NCBI RefSeq assembly: GCF_034190915.1
Contig: NW_026947489.1
Location: 57,784,001-57,848,000, forward strand
Direction of reading: 5' to 3'
From: Cavia porcellus
Lineage: Eukaryota; Chordata; Mammalia; Rodentia; Caviidae
DNA: 64,000 nt
In this document: positions 43,401 to 58,400 of the stretch, one piece after another
Layout: every line of letters starts with the position of its first letter
How positions within the stretch are numbered: position 1 is the first letter of the stretch
Notes under the pieces: generated by a model
The model's database searches: none
What the model saw: only the letters and a program-made list of their open reading frames with translations
Told to the model about the DNA's origin: nothing
Translations under genes and position numbers: made by a program

Positions 43401-46400
43401 GGAGATTTAGTTCAGTGGCATAAGAGCCTGCCTTGCAAGCACACAGTCTTGAGTTCGATCCTCCATACCCCCCCCAAAATAATAATAAAATAAAAAGCAC
43501 AACTGTTGTAATTTTCCAGGTCATCACAAGTTAATTTGGACTTTGCAGACTTCAGTGGAGTTTAATGCTGTGTCTAAAATTATATGTGTAATATGACCTA
43601 TAGTACACTCTTGACAAGATATACAGCTCAAGATCACTTCCTGTCAATAATACTTTTCACAATTTAATTTTGGCATTATCCAGTCTCACCCTAATAATAC
43701 AGAGGGGAAAGTCTACACATTCTCTCATTTTGTTTTTTTTATACTTTCAAAATAAAGAAAAAGATTTGGGAACAATTCAGTTTCAAAGAATGTTTCTGGC
43801 AGAGAATCCACTGTCCTCAACATTCAGTAACATGAACACAGGGGTCATTCTAATTATTGACAGAGCAGAACTTGCACCACAACAGAAACAACGTGGGACT
43901 CTGCTGAGCTCTATCAGACAGACCAAACAGCTACTGGGGAAGCACTGACTGCACACTGACAGCTGACAGTTCCTGAGAAAGTCCCATCTGGGAAGTGTCA
44001 CAGTGAGGGTATGGCCTACACCCTTGAGCACTGTCAACATAACTACCCTTTGGGTTTGATCCTAGTATATGTAGTACTTCACAAATGAAAAGTCTAATCA
44101 TCAGAGAAACTGAATAAATTGGCTAAAACCACTTAGAGTTCTAGGGTTGCATTACACACTTTCCCCCAAAATACCGAGGCATAGTCTAAACATAGAACCT
44201 AAAACGTGGCGAATCTTGTTTCATACAAACTAACAAAAAAGGGCGATATATTAGAAATCTTAGCATTCTATAACAAGAATTAAAGGTGACTAGTTTTTCT
44301 AGTAGACAGACTTGGAATAATAAAGTCATAAAACTCACTTTACATATGTGTTTGGCATATACATGTATGTGTGGCACATACTGGGTGGGTGATCATAATA
44401 ATGAGTGATGTTTTTAAAACTGATTACAATAACATAGTTACATCTTCATGGTAACAAGTTATAGCACCCAATTTTTAAAAGGATTTAGCAAACAAGGAAA
44501 AAGACAAATGTTTTTCAACTAAAACATGCTTACCTCAGCCCTACAAAAAGTACCTCTCCTTCACAAAAGATTTCAGATCCTGAGATATTGAAGAGTATAA
44601 AAGAATAGTAGGAAAATACTACACTCAATTGTTAAAATCCCCAAACTGACAATATTAACATCTAATATACTATACAACATTCATTTTCTTTCATTTTCAA
44701 TAAAGTAAGGATTCAGTCAATCAAATTAAAGAAGGGCTATTTTACCACATAGTTTCAAAGAAAGCCAGGGTAATTTTTCAACTGATTTTGACAGGAGTAA
44801 GAGAACATAAAATTAAATAAAACACCAGTCACATAGTGGTGTTCACAGAACAGGAGTCACATGGAAACTTTCCAAAGTCTTTTTGTTTTGTTTTCTTTTG
44901 TTTTGTTTTAGAAGGTTGTATAAGCTCAGCATTTGAAAAATAATTTGTACTATCAAGAGGGTTAGTGTTAGGTCAACTGCAGCATTTTCCAAATTTGAGT
45001 TCAGATGAAATCCTTTTCCACACAAGTTTTGATGTCATCAGAAACCAAACATCTTCTTTGTGTGTGACTAATGCTGATCTGGATCTACTGCCCCTAAACA
45101 TATGGGCAATTTCTTTGCAACCCCCAACCCAGTTTAAGCTTCAAATTCATTATTCAACTCCATTTAAAATGCAGTTATACAGGAAGTGATTTTTTTTTTT
45201 CTTTTTATCGGTACCGGGGATCGAACTCACAACCGCCTGCTTGCAAGGCAGGTGCTTATGCCGCTGAGCTAAATCCCCAGCCCCTAAAATGCAGTTATAC
45301 ATAACCACAAAACTTTTCTCTTAAACACACTACTACAAAAGAAAAACATGAGGATTAAATGGTAAAATTACCAGGAATTTACAAGACAATTCTAAGACCA
45401 CACTTATCTATTACTCAAGGACTATTGGCCTAGTTTGCTGACTGATCTGCTGGACACAATTCTCCTGACAGTCTTACATGTTACAGTAGAAAGACCTTAA
45501 AATACAAGTGAGAACATGCTCTTTTCTCCTCAGAAACATCCTGCCAGCCTCGTTCTACTCTGGCAAGTGCAAATTCCCCTACGCATCAAATCTATCCCCA
45601 ACTCCATCAACACCATGACCATCACCTAGCCTGAATCCTCTCCTCACACCTGTGACTTGACAGGCTCCTACTGTCCCCTAAGTCCCCGTGTCCATACACT
45701 GGTCTTCACAGCACTCCTTGCGCATGCTGGGCTTGCACTCTCCAGGCTTCTGCCCTGATTTTCTCATTATCTGAGGATGCTTTGTTCTCACCTCCTCGAC
45801 TTTTTAAAGTGTATGCTTAAATATCACCTTCCATTTATTTGACCCCACAACATCACTATCTATACTCTTAATTCTTTTTAGCCTCTTTTTCCTTAGCACT
45901 TGCTAAGCAAAATAATTTTTTTTTGTTTTTATTTAATTTTTTATTGTGATGTGACCATGGCAATCTTATATATGAAACTCAAGAAGGAAACAACTATGTT
46001 CCAAACTGCTAAATATGACAGTCCAAACCATGAAGCTCTAACGGCCATGGTCACTCAGGATAGTTTCTATAAAACTAGACTTTTGACAACGTACTCCAAC
46101 TTCACGTTTAGCAGGTCAGGTCATCATGCTCATTTGGGAGAGCATTGGTCTAAGCAACCTCTCAATCATGCTGACTCTGCACTCCTAAGGCTGGGTCCAT
46201 GATAATCTCTGATGAGGCAAGAGCGATTAACTCCATGTGCAGGTTTTTGATGAGCTTTCTGAAGAGCCAGAGAAAGCGCTTCTCAAAGTTGTACATACTT
46301 TTGGCAGAAATATTATAGCGCTGAAGTTTCTTCTTTCAGGGAAAGACAACAGACTTTGCCTTTACTTTCCTACCCTTAATGTCCACTTTGTTGTCACACA

Positions 46401-49400
46401 ACACAATGGGGGTTGTTCTCACACACTCCCACTAAATCTCTGTGCCAGTTAGGCACATTCTTGTAGATAACTCTCGATGTCACCTCAAACATGGTAACAG
46501 CACACTAAGCCTGGATGCAGTAGTAGTCATACAGCCCTCCTGGCTGGCGGTGTTCCACACACTGAACTTGACAGGGCCGAAGATGGTGCGGAACACAATT
46601 AGGCACACCTCCACAACCAGCATGACTACCATTTCTAGAACCTGCCATCATGAATGTGGTCTTCCCAGTGAGGTCATCACCCACCAGGCATGACCTTAAA
46701 GTAGACCTCTGGACCCCCATGTGCAGTCATCATGGCCTGAGCTAGGGTTTTGTGCGCTTATTTTTTACAGTCTTGTACCTTAACACTTAAACATAAACTC
46801 CATAAGAAAAGGGTTTTACTTTTGCTCATAATGACTTCCAAGATCATGCACAGCATATATACGATAGATACTACTGCCTGATGAAATATAATGAAATAGT
46901 TATTACTTTATTTCTGAATCAGCTGAAAAGAAAAAAAAAATCACTCTAAAAACAAACATTCCTATAGTGATCTTTGGAGATAAGTAAAAATGTAACTTGT
47001 AAGGACTTTAACATTATTACTCAAATTATAGTACAACTACAATAAAGTTTTTATATCTACTCCAACCAAGAAAATGTTTGTAAATCATGGTTTACACTGA
47101 ATATCTGTGAGTATAATATACACCTGAAGCAGAATTAATTTCTACAATGCACCTGAAGCAGAATTATTAATTTTTACAACACACAGATCAAATTTTATTT
47201 TAACTTAAACACGGCATCCAAGTTTACAATATTTGAGAGCTATTATGCTACTATCTAGTAAACTAAGTCAAACCCTATGAATTTGCCCATCTGTGATCAT
47301 ATCACATACTATGGTCTTGGAGATGTCTATTAAGATAAATGAATCCTAAGAAAATCCACAAAAACAAAGCTTAAAAGGCAAAGTCCAAGAAGATCACTCA
47401 GGAAAGGAACATGCTACATTCAAGATTGTCTAAGTCAGTGAGATTTATCCTAATAAGTCATAAAAATTTCAAAAGTTATTTTATACATTAATTCTTGCAC
47501 GTGTATTCCAAGGATGACAAATCAGTACTACCTCGACTATCATCCATTTCTCCATCCCTTGAATGCTCTGATTGGATGTCTGGAGGGGTTTGAAGGACAG
47601 CCACACTATTCTGATTTATAATCTTCAATTTCAATTTTGGTTTTGACCGTTTTCTTCTTGGAACAGTAACTGTGAGACTCTGTAATTGAGTCATCCCTGA
47701 TTCAGTCAGACAAACACCATCCTGGGTGTAGGTCTTAGGTGGATCTAAAATTTAAAAAATATCAAGAATACAAATTTAAACTTTCGTTTTAAAATTTGAC
47801 TGGTAAATTAATTACTGTTAACACATAATATATATATCAAAGGAATACAACTGCAGTTTCCCAGAATGATTATCTAAGAGCAACATGAATAATTAACACA
47901 ATGATGCCTAATTTGAACCGGGAATAATTGGTCAAACTATCCTGAACATTAGGCAAAAGACTATATGTTTTTTAAAAATGGTATTCCTGTCATTTTGGTG
48001 AATCACAAGGAAGAACATCTAGCACTGAAGCTCAATGCAATGCATCAACCATCGAACTATGAATCTTTTCTTAGAAGAGAACAAGAGGTAAGGATGAACT
48101 AATGTAAAAGAAGCAAGAATACCCCAGAAAGCCATTTGAAAACCAGTGTCAATATAATCACTTACATGGAGTAAGTACGTAAAAACCCTGCAGACTGAAT
48201 TCTTAATGTACAAAACTGTTCACTAGAATAATTCCTTAACAGTCTAATTTACTAGATGATATCAAATACAAGCAGTCAAAAGAAAGACTGTAAAAGCATC
48301 AATGAGTCACCATTCTAAGCTATTACAGAAAAAAGAGAAAAGATTAAAGTACAGTGCTATACTTCTAAAAGAATTTCTTAGCAAGGCTTTCTTTTCTGCT
48401 AATAACTGTACAGAGAGGGATATCAATAAAGCCAAAGCAAATAGGACATGAGCAATTCTTTTTCTTTTCTTTTTTTTTTTTCCTTTTTATCGGTACCGGG
48501 GATTGAACTCACGAACGCCTGCTTGCAAGGCAGGTGCTTATGCTGCTGAGCTAAATCCCCAGCCCCTTGAGCAATTCTTTTAAAAGCTGCTAATTTTCAC
48601 TGGCCATTTTCTAAAACTTACAGGAATATTGCCCAAGTAAAACTAGACAAAATGAACATCTTATATTTCAGCTAGAAAAAATTTTAACATCAGAGTACTT
48701 AGAACAAACACCTATATGGCTACGCATATTTTATATAAAATGTGGCAAGCCGGTTCTATAAAAACTGACCACTCATTAACACTTTTTCTGAAAAACAATT
48801 GAGTAAAGCATTTCAGATTTTACCTAGCTCTTTTACTTTTGTGATGATTTGTGCTACAAGTGAAGATTCACAGCACTCTGAGGAAGGCACTGGAATGAAA
48901 ATAATTCAGGTAAATTTTTTAGAAAAAAGTTATTAAAGACTTACATATTACTAAATTTTTACGTTTGGTACACATTAAAATAAATGCTTGATTACTAAAC
49001 AGCATTAAACGTGAACCACACAAATTAAAGAGGCAAAACTGGCAAAAAAAGAAGCAATGTACTGGATTTCTACACATTGCTAATAACTACCAAGACAGCA
49101 TGTTCTTACAAACAAAATTATATTTTACATCTAAATGTATTTTTATAATTACTTTAATAAAGCTAAGATCATCAGAATTAATTATAACTCAATGACCCAT
49201 TTTTTTTTAAACAAAATCCTTGTCCAAATAAGAGATTCAAAACAATAAGCAATCAGCAGAGTACTGGATGGCACAGTCTCATAGTTTAAATCATTCTTAC
49301 CATTTGATGCAGGTATATAGGGTCTGCACATACTACAGTCAAAACCAATGTCTGCTACATTTTCCACTTCCTCCTCTGTATTTAAGTTTTGACAAACTGC

Positions 49401-52400
49401 ATGCATCCATCTAAAGAGAGCATATTCGTACATTTAATGAGAACTGAATGTACTGAGAAGTGATTCTTTATAAAAATTCTAAAGGAATTAACAACTTCAA
49501 ACTTAAAAGCCCTTAAGCATCACCTGTTCCTACTGTCTAGTGGACTTTCATAAGCTAGTAAGGAAAAGGATGAGAATGGGACTAAGGAGAAAGCAAGTGC
49601 ACCTTACTAATGAGGACAAGATGATTATTTTGATCATATATTAAATGCATCAAAGAGTAATGAAGCTAGTCAGGGCTAGTAGAAACAAATGCAGAAGATT
49701 ACACATGTCACAGTATGTGCTCTATGTGATACCTCTAATTTGAAGCAGATGAAACTTTTTTTGTCAGACAAGGTCTCACTATATAGTTCAGGCTGGCCCT
49801 GAACTTGACATGGTCCTCCTGCCTCCACCTCCTGAGTGCCGAGATTACAGGTGTGCACCACCATGATGAACTAGATAAAGTGATGCTGCACAATTATTAG
49901 AGAATAAAGTGACAGGTGTATTGCTTCAGAACAGAGAGTAGACAGAATCCTAAGAATACCATACTAATATGAAATAACACTTAATAATCATGAGTATGCT
50001 GCTTAATTGCTAACAGGGTGTATCATAATGCACCAACAATCAGAGAAAACATTCTTAATTTTGAAGTTACATACACATTACTACTTAGGAAGAACAAGAC
50101 AGAGCATATAAAATCTAGATATCTAAAAAACAACCTAAAACCTTGATATCTAATAGTGAAGCTTTAAGAAACTGAATTTGAAACTGTTTGTTAAATATAA
50201 TAAAAGATTCAGAAGCCCGTCCATAGAAAACAACACTTTTGCATCTCATTCCAAGGGATTTATAAATCTTTAAAAAGCCCCCAGTTAAAAATCTTTAGAA
50301 CTGAGAGTTCAAAACAGAAAATCATTTCTAAGTATCCAGCTGCCTAAAAACCTTGAAAGCTACAGGTTTCATGAACTTTATGATCAGAAAGTTTATTTAC
50401 TAAATTCCTCTTTGTGTATTTACAGAGTTTAAAAAAAAAAAAAAGCTTGTAAACAATTGTGGAGGGGTTGCAGGTACAATACCTGTCACATTGTCTACAC
50501 TGCAGAATCAGATCATCTTCTCTGTAGTTTCGGTAGCAGACCGGGCAGGAAGACAGGCTGGCACAAGGAGCACATTGTGTGTAGTTGTTCTGCCACTCAC
50601 ATCTCAGACCTGCAGAAGTTGCTCCACAGTGTCTGCACCAAACACACCTGAAATCCAAACCCCACCCACAAAGTGTCAATTTTATTTATTCATTTAGTTA
50701 CTGTAATTCTGGAAGCTACACTTATATGGATTACGGGGGAAATATTTTATGTGTATTTGAAATTTTCTGATTGGTTATCTATTATAGCAAATGTGTATTT
50801 TGTGATTAAAACATACATGGCTAATAAATGATGCAAGAAAATTCTGAAGTTGGAAGACTGACAACAGAACAAAGGCTAGAATACCATTTGCACTTCCAGC
50901 CTCCTTTAGGAACTGTCTGCAGTGGAGGGTCTAAGCAGTAAGTATGGTAACTTATGTCACAGTCATCACAGAGCAGGAGTCTCCCTGGATCAGTTGCCTT
51001 CCCACAGGCTTCACACACTGTGCACTCCAGACACCTCCAGCCTTTGCTAAGAACCACTTTAGTGATCTGCAAAAGAAACAACCAATCCAAGCGATTTATA
51101 CCCTGAGATTTCATCTTGCATAAATGAATTCGGTAAGCACATAACTAGAAGCAAAATAGGCAAGCAACGTTCCTGGACCAATACTGGAGAAGACTCACAT
51201 ATGTGATTTTCAGGAGATCACTTGTTTGGGAGAATAATTGAAAACAGCTTACAATTTAATGTCATTTTTAGTCCATACAGTTACCCTGAACTGCAAGTGA
51301 TATTCTGTAGATAAATATTGTATTTTTATACATACGGTAGGTAGATTTTAAGTAAGTAAAGTGAGCTATCTCGTTTGACACAGGATTTGTTATTACATCA
51401 ATGAAGGCTACAATCAATGACACTTCAATGAATTCCATGCTTTTGAAATTTGACTTAGCTATTATAATTCATAGGAACCATTAAGATAAAATAAAACAGA
51501 AAAACTCAAGATAAAAGACTTCAGGGATACTTTAGGTCTCAGACAAGTTTTAAGCTATGAAGCTAGGGCTTCTGAAGTTCACCTTCACTTCTCTATTTTC
51601 CTCTGTCTCAAAGGTTTGAGTTAGCAGAAATTTTCAGGATCTTTATATTACTGAAAAACCTTACAAAGAAGCCACATCATACAATATTATGAATTTAGAA
51701 CTAACTCTTTAAAGACCTCAAAAGACTAAAGTACCCAATTCACAATGAAATAAGCAATCAAAATGCAGAGTAGAAATCCAGATCATGGGGGAGTAAGAAA
51801 GCTAAAAATCATCAGAGAGAAAAATAAAGAGTCGAACTCAAAGGAGCAACTATCAGAATGGCATCAAGCTTCCCCTCAACCTCAGGCAGCAGAACAGACT
51901 CAGCTTCAAAATTCTACAAGAAAACACTTTTCAAGGCACAGTTCTTAATCTAGCTAAACAAACCATCACTTGACAAATAGAATACTGTTTGGACAAAAAC
52001 TCAAAATTCCGCTCCTGTATATACTTTATGAAGTTACCAAGAGATGTGTGGAGCAGAATGAGGATGTATACAAAAAAAAGAAGATGAAGATTAAGAGAGG
52101 AGTGAACTTAGAGGAGCAAAGTCCAAGACTGCAGCCACAGATCATAGCAGGGCAAAGTAAAGTCCAGGAAAAGAGAAGAATTTGCCCAGGAAAACAGGAC
52201 AACAAATATTCTGATGATGCATTCCAGTAGGTAAACCCAGCAAAGAAAGAATGGAGTTGCCAAAGATTATTTTCTTCTTGCTATTAAAAATTCCAGGAAA
52301 AACAAAAGTCAAGAGTATACTAGTTGGATCCACAGTCAACATTCAACGAGTCAAAATAACACTTAAAACTATACAGTCACACAACTATATGATTATTTTC

Positions 52401-55400
52401 TCCCTGCTATTAATAATTCCAGGAAAAGCAACGGTCATGGTACACCAATGACATCTGCAATGAACATCAAAGTCAACAATTAAATTATATAGCAACACAA
52501 CTACATTGGAAGGGAGTTGGAGGAAGAGAGAGAACACATAATGAGAATAAAAGCAGAATTTGTTTATTCAAAGCAGAAGTCAACAATATTAACACTGATA
52601 AAGCATTGGTACTAGCTTACTAGGAAGAGTTGCAGAATTACCCACAAGGAGAAAGATCTGAAAATAAGAGGTTCCCTAAAACATGAAGTCAAGATAATGT
52701 AGGTTGGTTGGTCAGCATACAACTTTTAATTTTTAAACATGTATCTTAATGACTCTATGAACCTTTTTTTTAAAACAGAGATTGAGCTCATGATCTCGCA
52801 CTCGCCAGGCAGGCAGTTACGCTGCAGAGCTATATCCCTGAACCTCCCCTATTAACTTTTAATTTTAAGTCTTTAAAACTTTAAGTCTTAAAATAACCAG
52901 GTTATAATCTGTTGTTTACCCAAATGGATAAAAACAGCCTTGGATAGAAAGAACAGAGGTAGATAAAGCAGGGTTTTTTTTGTTTTGTTTTTTCCTGAGA
53001 GACAGATTTTCCTATAAACAGGGAGATAATAAACACTAGCTTTTCGTGGCCCATATGGTCTGTTTCAACTGCACGACTGCCAGTGTTGAACTAAATCACT
53101 GTGGATATGTGTAAATGTAAGATCACTTTTATGCATCAATTTTAGTTGAAGTACAGAAACAGGAAGTGAGCAAGCTGTAACACTAGGGCCACAGTGTGCC
53201 AATCTTTGGCTCAGAAGAACAGGTAAAGTGGGAGACACCAAATTCTTGGAGTAGAATGTTTTAAATATGTATCTTCATTTCTATTCATTTTTCTTAACTT
53301 TACAGAGAAACCTGCTCCAGTGGATCTTTATAGCCTAAATCTCAGGTTGTTATTCAATTTATGTTCACACTCCACAATGCTAAAATGGGTTTCTATGCCC
53401 ATGACCAATGAAACAGCTCCAGGCAGTGAAGGCTTCCTGACTCCCAAATCCAACCAACATGATGGGCTAACTTATGTATGTTGCTTTACCTCTCTGGAGT
53501 ATTTTGACAACTTGAACAACTTCTCCGGATTTAAGATTCCTTCCCTCCTATTCTAGAAAATAGTGCTCTACTCTTAATACCTATTTTCTTTTTGTGAACT
53601 TGTTTAATCTTTTGGAGACTTAACTGAGGTCTCTGCAATAAGTCACATATCCAGCCCTTTTATCTTGTTTTTATTCTGAAACAGGTCATCTTAAGACCTA
53701 AGTTACCCAAGAAGGGCTTGAACTAGTGATTCTCTTGCCTCAGCCTTTCAGAATGCTGAGATTATAGGTATAAGCCACCGAGTCCAGCCTGGTTTAGTCT
53801 TAATTTTACAATGTTCCTTGGTCCCATCTACAGTACATGTCTCAAGTAGTGGTAGATGTCTTTTATAATCTACAATGTGTATCTTCTTCCACTATAATTG
53901 AGACCATTCCTTTCTCCCATTATAGAAAATTGAGCAAAACATATGAAACAAGTGTTTCCAAATACTGGAGATCATGAAGTATCAGACTGTGATCACTGAG
54001 AGGATGGAAATGTGAGAAGTAAGTCTAGTGAAAGGGTCCCTACAGATAGTTCCAAAAAGCTATCAGGGAGGGAGAACTCCAGCATAAATATCTCACTGAG
54101 TTGAGAAGGTATGACATAGTCCACAAAGGCTAAGGCAGTTGGAATTGACAGGACACAGTCGAAAAAAAAGAAATGATTGATAAAAGCACCAGAAATCCAC
54201 ACAGGATTCATCTGAAAGTCCCTGGCTGATTCCCAAGCTGCACATCTACAAGGCAGCACAAGAATCTGCACCCAGGAGAAACAATACCTACCTGGGATGT
54301 GTAAAGTAAACAATTGCCAGAGTTCTTGAATGGCTAGAAGACATGTGAATTCCAACTGGTCAGAGTAGGAGAACACTGGTAAGCAGAAAGTAGGATCCAG
54401 CAGAAACCTAGAAGGGTCACGGCTGAAGTGTAACACAACTAGTGCTAAAAAACAACAGTGCTGGGGCTGGGGATTTAGCTCAGCAGCATAAGCGCCTGCC
54501 TTGCAAGCAGGCAGTCGTGAGTTCCATCCCCGGTACCGATAAAAAGGAAAAAAAAAAAAAAAAAAAAAAAAACAAAAAAACAAAACACAACAGTGCTTAA
54601 AGGTGGTCTGAAGGTCAAACTGTTTCCATTCTACTAGAAGACATCATGCGCCATTTTCATAGATAGGCTTTTTAGCTGCTGAAATATCTATCAATACTGT
54701 CATCATACAAGTTATCCTTGTAGAACATTCTTTTTATAAAATGTACATTTTTTTAAACTTCCAGAATGGCTAAATATTCAATAGTCACAATTCTCAAAAC
54801 AAAAATTATATTACATAATTTTGAATAGTGTTAAACTTCAAGACCATTAAGTATAGCTGGGCATGGTAACACCCATAATCCCAGCACTCGAGAGGCTGAA
54901 ACAGAAGACTGCCATGAGACTGAGGCCAGCCTGGCCTACAAGCGAGTTCAAGGCCAGTCTGAACTACATAGCAAGACCATGTCTCAAAAAACCAAAACAA
55001 CAGCAAAAAATAAAATGTGAAGATATCCAGCTTAGAATGAGGGCTCTCTGGACCTATACCAGGAAGACTAAAAAGAATTTTCCAAAAGGCCAAGTTTATT
55101 AACAAATAACTGCCTACTGCAACAACTACTAAGCTATATAACCCACATATTCCTAGTATGCTGGTGGATACTCTCAGTCGGTAAGGCTGTGATATTTTGC
55201 ACTGTCCAGAACAGAGTTAGAGTTGCTAGAGGGACCACATGCAGTTAATAAAATATGAATTTAAATTCTAGCTTTGCCAGTAACCAGTTATTGAACAGTG
55301 TACTAACTGGTCTTAACTTAGAAGCTTCACTCAGTTAACCTATAAAAGGGGAATTATCAGACAAGCAATTAAAAAGGCACAAAGTTCTGAGCAGGAGTCC

Positions 55401-58400
55401 TTTTGAATGTGAGCTTTCCTCCTAAAACTATTAGTAGAATTAACAAACAAAGCTGTTTATATTAAGGCATCACTTAGGCTGAACTTTTTTTTGTCTTAAA
55501 AAGGCTCTTTTTTATGTTCTAAAACCCAAATACAGAGAAATTAGAATATAAAGATACAAAAAATTAACAAACTTTGTTTTCTTATGCACATAATTGTCTT
55601 TCAAAATGGCTTCACGTAATCTGGTTTTTTTGTCAACACACTGAGAAATGAATTTTCAAGTACTAATAAATTAACTGCACTAGTGTTCTATATTTATAGA
55701 TTAACTGTAATTTTTCATTTTGATTCTAAATTTACAAAACTGTGTACTACCCCTAAGAAAGACACAGTGTAGCTATCTGCAAAGAATTCTCAGGAGATGC
55801 AAGTTGATTTGTTTTCTGTATTGACATCCTAGAAAAATAATCACATTAATGTGATGGTGTTTGAAGGGCTGGAGAGAAGGGATAAAGATGACTTGTAAGT
55901 TCAGGATTATTCAGGACCAAGAAACTAACATTTGTGCTTATACCACAATTCTTTGTGTGACCAGCAAAGAATTGCTTGTGGAGTACATAGCAGAACTCCT
56001 GCCGTACGTACAGTTATGGCTCCATACTAAAGTCCAGAGACCACATTACTGTATTTAAATATACAGGTTTTATTAAAACTGAATTCTTATTAAGAAAACA
56101 AAAACCAAAGTTCAACAAATGAAGTACTGACTGAGACATACACCTATTTATGTAACTTTAAAACCAAGCACATGAGGTGAGCGATAGAGCTCCACAGCAT
56201 AAGTGCCGGCCTGGCAAGTGCAAGGTCCTGAGTTTGATCGCTGTACCAAAAAACCAAGAAACTGCAAGATTACCACATAAAACATTCCTCACTGCACCCC
56301 TAACCTGAAAACTTGAAGCTGGGCACTGCACGCTTTCTGTTACTATGGAAGTGCATTAAACATGTTTCTTTCAGCTACAAGGAGAAATATTTGAATTTTA
56401 AGTATTATTTTACAAACTAAATGCACTTATTTTTGTTTTACTTTTCCAAGACAATCACAGGATAATTAGTATAATTTCAGGTCATGGATTTTTAGCAAAA
56501 TCAATTTGGGGGGGGGGGCCTGACACAGAGGGGTCTCATTACGTAAGTGGCAGCTAACCTTGAACTCACAGCACTCCTGCTGCCTCAGTCTCTGAGTGCT
56601 ACGATTACAGGCATGCACCACCATAACTGGCAAGAAATTAATTTCCTGCGCTTACCTACATTAAGTAATATTTAAATATTTAAATATCGTCACACGTGTA
56701 TAGTAAATTGTAAGGAATAGCTGATTAAGAGGGAACACAATTCAAAGCAAAACTCAGTATACTGTTAACTCACTTAATTTAAGCGTATTTACCTTAATAC
56801 TGACACAGTATGGATGGTAACACTGACCACACTGAGAACAGGCAAGTAACCTTCCTTCTGCTCCTTGGCCAAAACTGCCACACACCACACACATGTCCTG
56901 GGAATTAAGAACACAGGAACCTATTTTGAATTGGAGATTAAGGTTAAAATGTATAATTTTTACTTTTAAAATACTATCTTGATTAATATAGCTCTCTAGC
57001 CAAATTACATGCTTTCTGTGCATAAGGAAAGGTACAAATGGGTAAGGGAAAATTAAAAAGCAGAAAATTAAATTCAAACCTGGTGCAAAGTGAATTTGTC
57101 ACTACTAGAAAACAATACAACTGTATTGTGCATGGAGTTTTCTTCTTCATCCTTATTTGAAGAAATATCTGCAGCAGACACCTACAAAAAAGCAAGATAT
57201 ACCAAATGTCAAATTGTATTTCTCACTTATATTACATTTAATTGTAAAGTTTCAGAAAATTACTATCGAAAGGCTAACTTTTTTCCAGTATCTACACTAA
57301 TTGTAAATTATGTTAGGCTAAGACATTACCATGAAGCTATGAATCATGACAATTTTTAAATTCATTTGTTTCTTTAGAGTCACAGAGGAGAGCAGGAGAA
57401 TTTAAAGGAAAACCTTTTCTAGAAACCCTATTAGCTGTGCATGATGTATCCTCTGTACTTAGGAGGCATGAGTTCAAGGTCAACCTGGGCTACACATTGT
57501 ACATAGTGAGACCGTATTTCAAAAAACAAAAGAAAAAAAAACATTTGTCCAAAATATGTAAGGCATACTTAAAACTCAAGAAGTTAAAAACTACTCAAAC
57601 TTTATGGATTAAACATTTGAAGAGTGACTATATTAAGTAATAGATAAATTAAAAATGGACATTAGGGCATATAAATGAAATACTTACTACATCTTTATTA
57701 AAATGGCTAAAATTAAGTGATCGTATACAATGGTGCTAAGCATATGGAGAACTAGAACTCTCAAGCACTCTTATTGTGAATGTAAAAATGAATCAAAATG
57801 AAAAAACAGCTTAATCACATATCTACTACAGTCACCCAATTTATTCTTACATATTTGCAGAAGAAATCCCATGTCCACATAAAAGTTCAGAAGATTTCTT
57901 AGGAGTTTAATTCCAAATAGCCAAAATATATAAGCAGCCACATTTTTCAAATAGACAAACAAATTGTGGGGCATCCAGTTTTAAATACAACTACAAAGAG
58001 GAATAAACTTTTAACACATATAGTAGTATAAATGAGTCTCTAAATATTAATGCTAAGTGAGATAAATTAGATTTACACAGTATATTCCAATCTTAGTGAA
58101 CAAAACACACCTGGCCAGTGCTTGGGATTGAGAACTGATGGTGAGGGTAGGGAAGGCAGAAGGTTGACCAGCATCCTGAAGAAATTGCTGGGAGCTTCTT
58201 CACTATCTTGATTGTGGTGTAGTTTTCAAGGGTGTACACAAGCCAAAACTAACAGAATTGTTTCTATCAAGTATTTTTAGCCTTGTATTATATTAATTTT
58301 TCTCAACAAGCCTGTTTTGCATTTTTTAAAGGATAAGAACCTATGTTATCCTTACTCTTTATATAGTAATAAAACTGAATAATTTCACCTATTTCTTGAA

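Larger units (their letters stand above)
42566..47531 (-). other. intron ~23
   Basis: Holds an ID SINE (43390-43485), a young ID with target-site duplication (45182-45284), a possible L2 remnant (about 45690-45860) and a processed RAN pseudogene (45902-46777). The interval 43700-45160 has only chance frames. Confidence 0.7.
51067..56792 (-). other. intron ~18
   Basis: A large intron inside PHD5. It contains an old LINE-like remnant (about 51740-52560), SINEs at 52770-52848, 53680-53792, 54463-54580, 54855-55005, 56170-56255 and 56505-56634, and an unexplained 196-codon frame (53993-54583), part of which is SINE. Confidence 0.65.

Noticed and set aside
51763..52230. Two consecutive plus-strand frames as a processed pseudogene
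   Set aside because: No parent protein is recognised, and the surrounding purine-rich text resembles an old LINE 3' region better.
53993..54583. 196-codon open frame on the minus strand
   Set aside because: Its first 40 codons are an antisense ID SINE and its T-tail; the rest matches no known protein.
54463..54586. tRNA-like sequence with box A and box B
   Set aside because: It is a tRNA-derived ID SINE: it has an A-tail, a target-site duplication and many sister copies in the window. It does not fold as a full tRNA ending in CCA-ready form.
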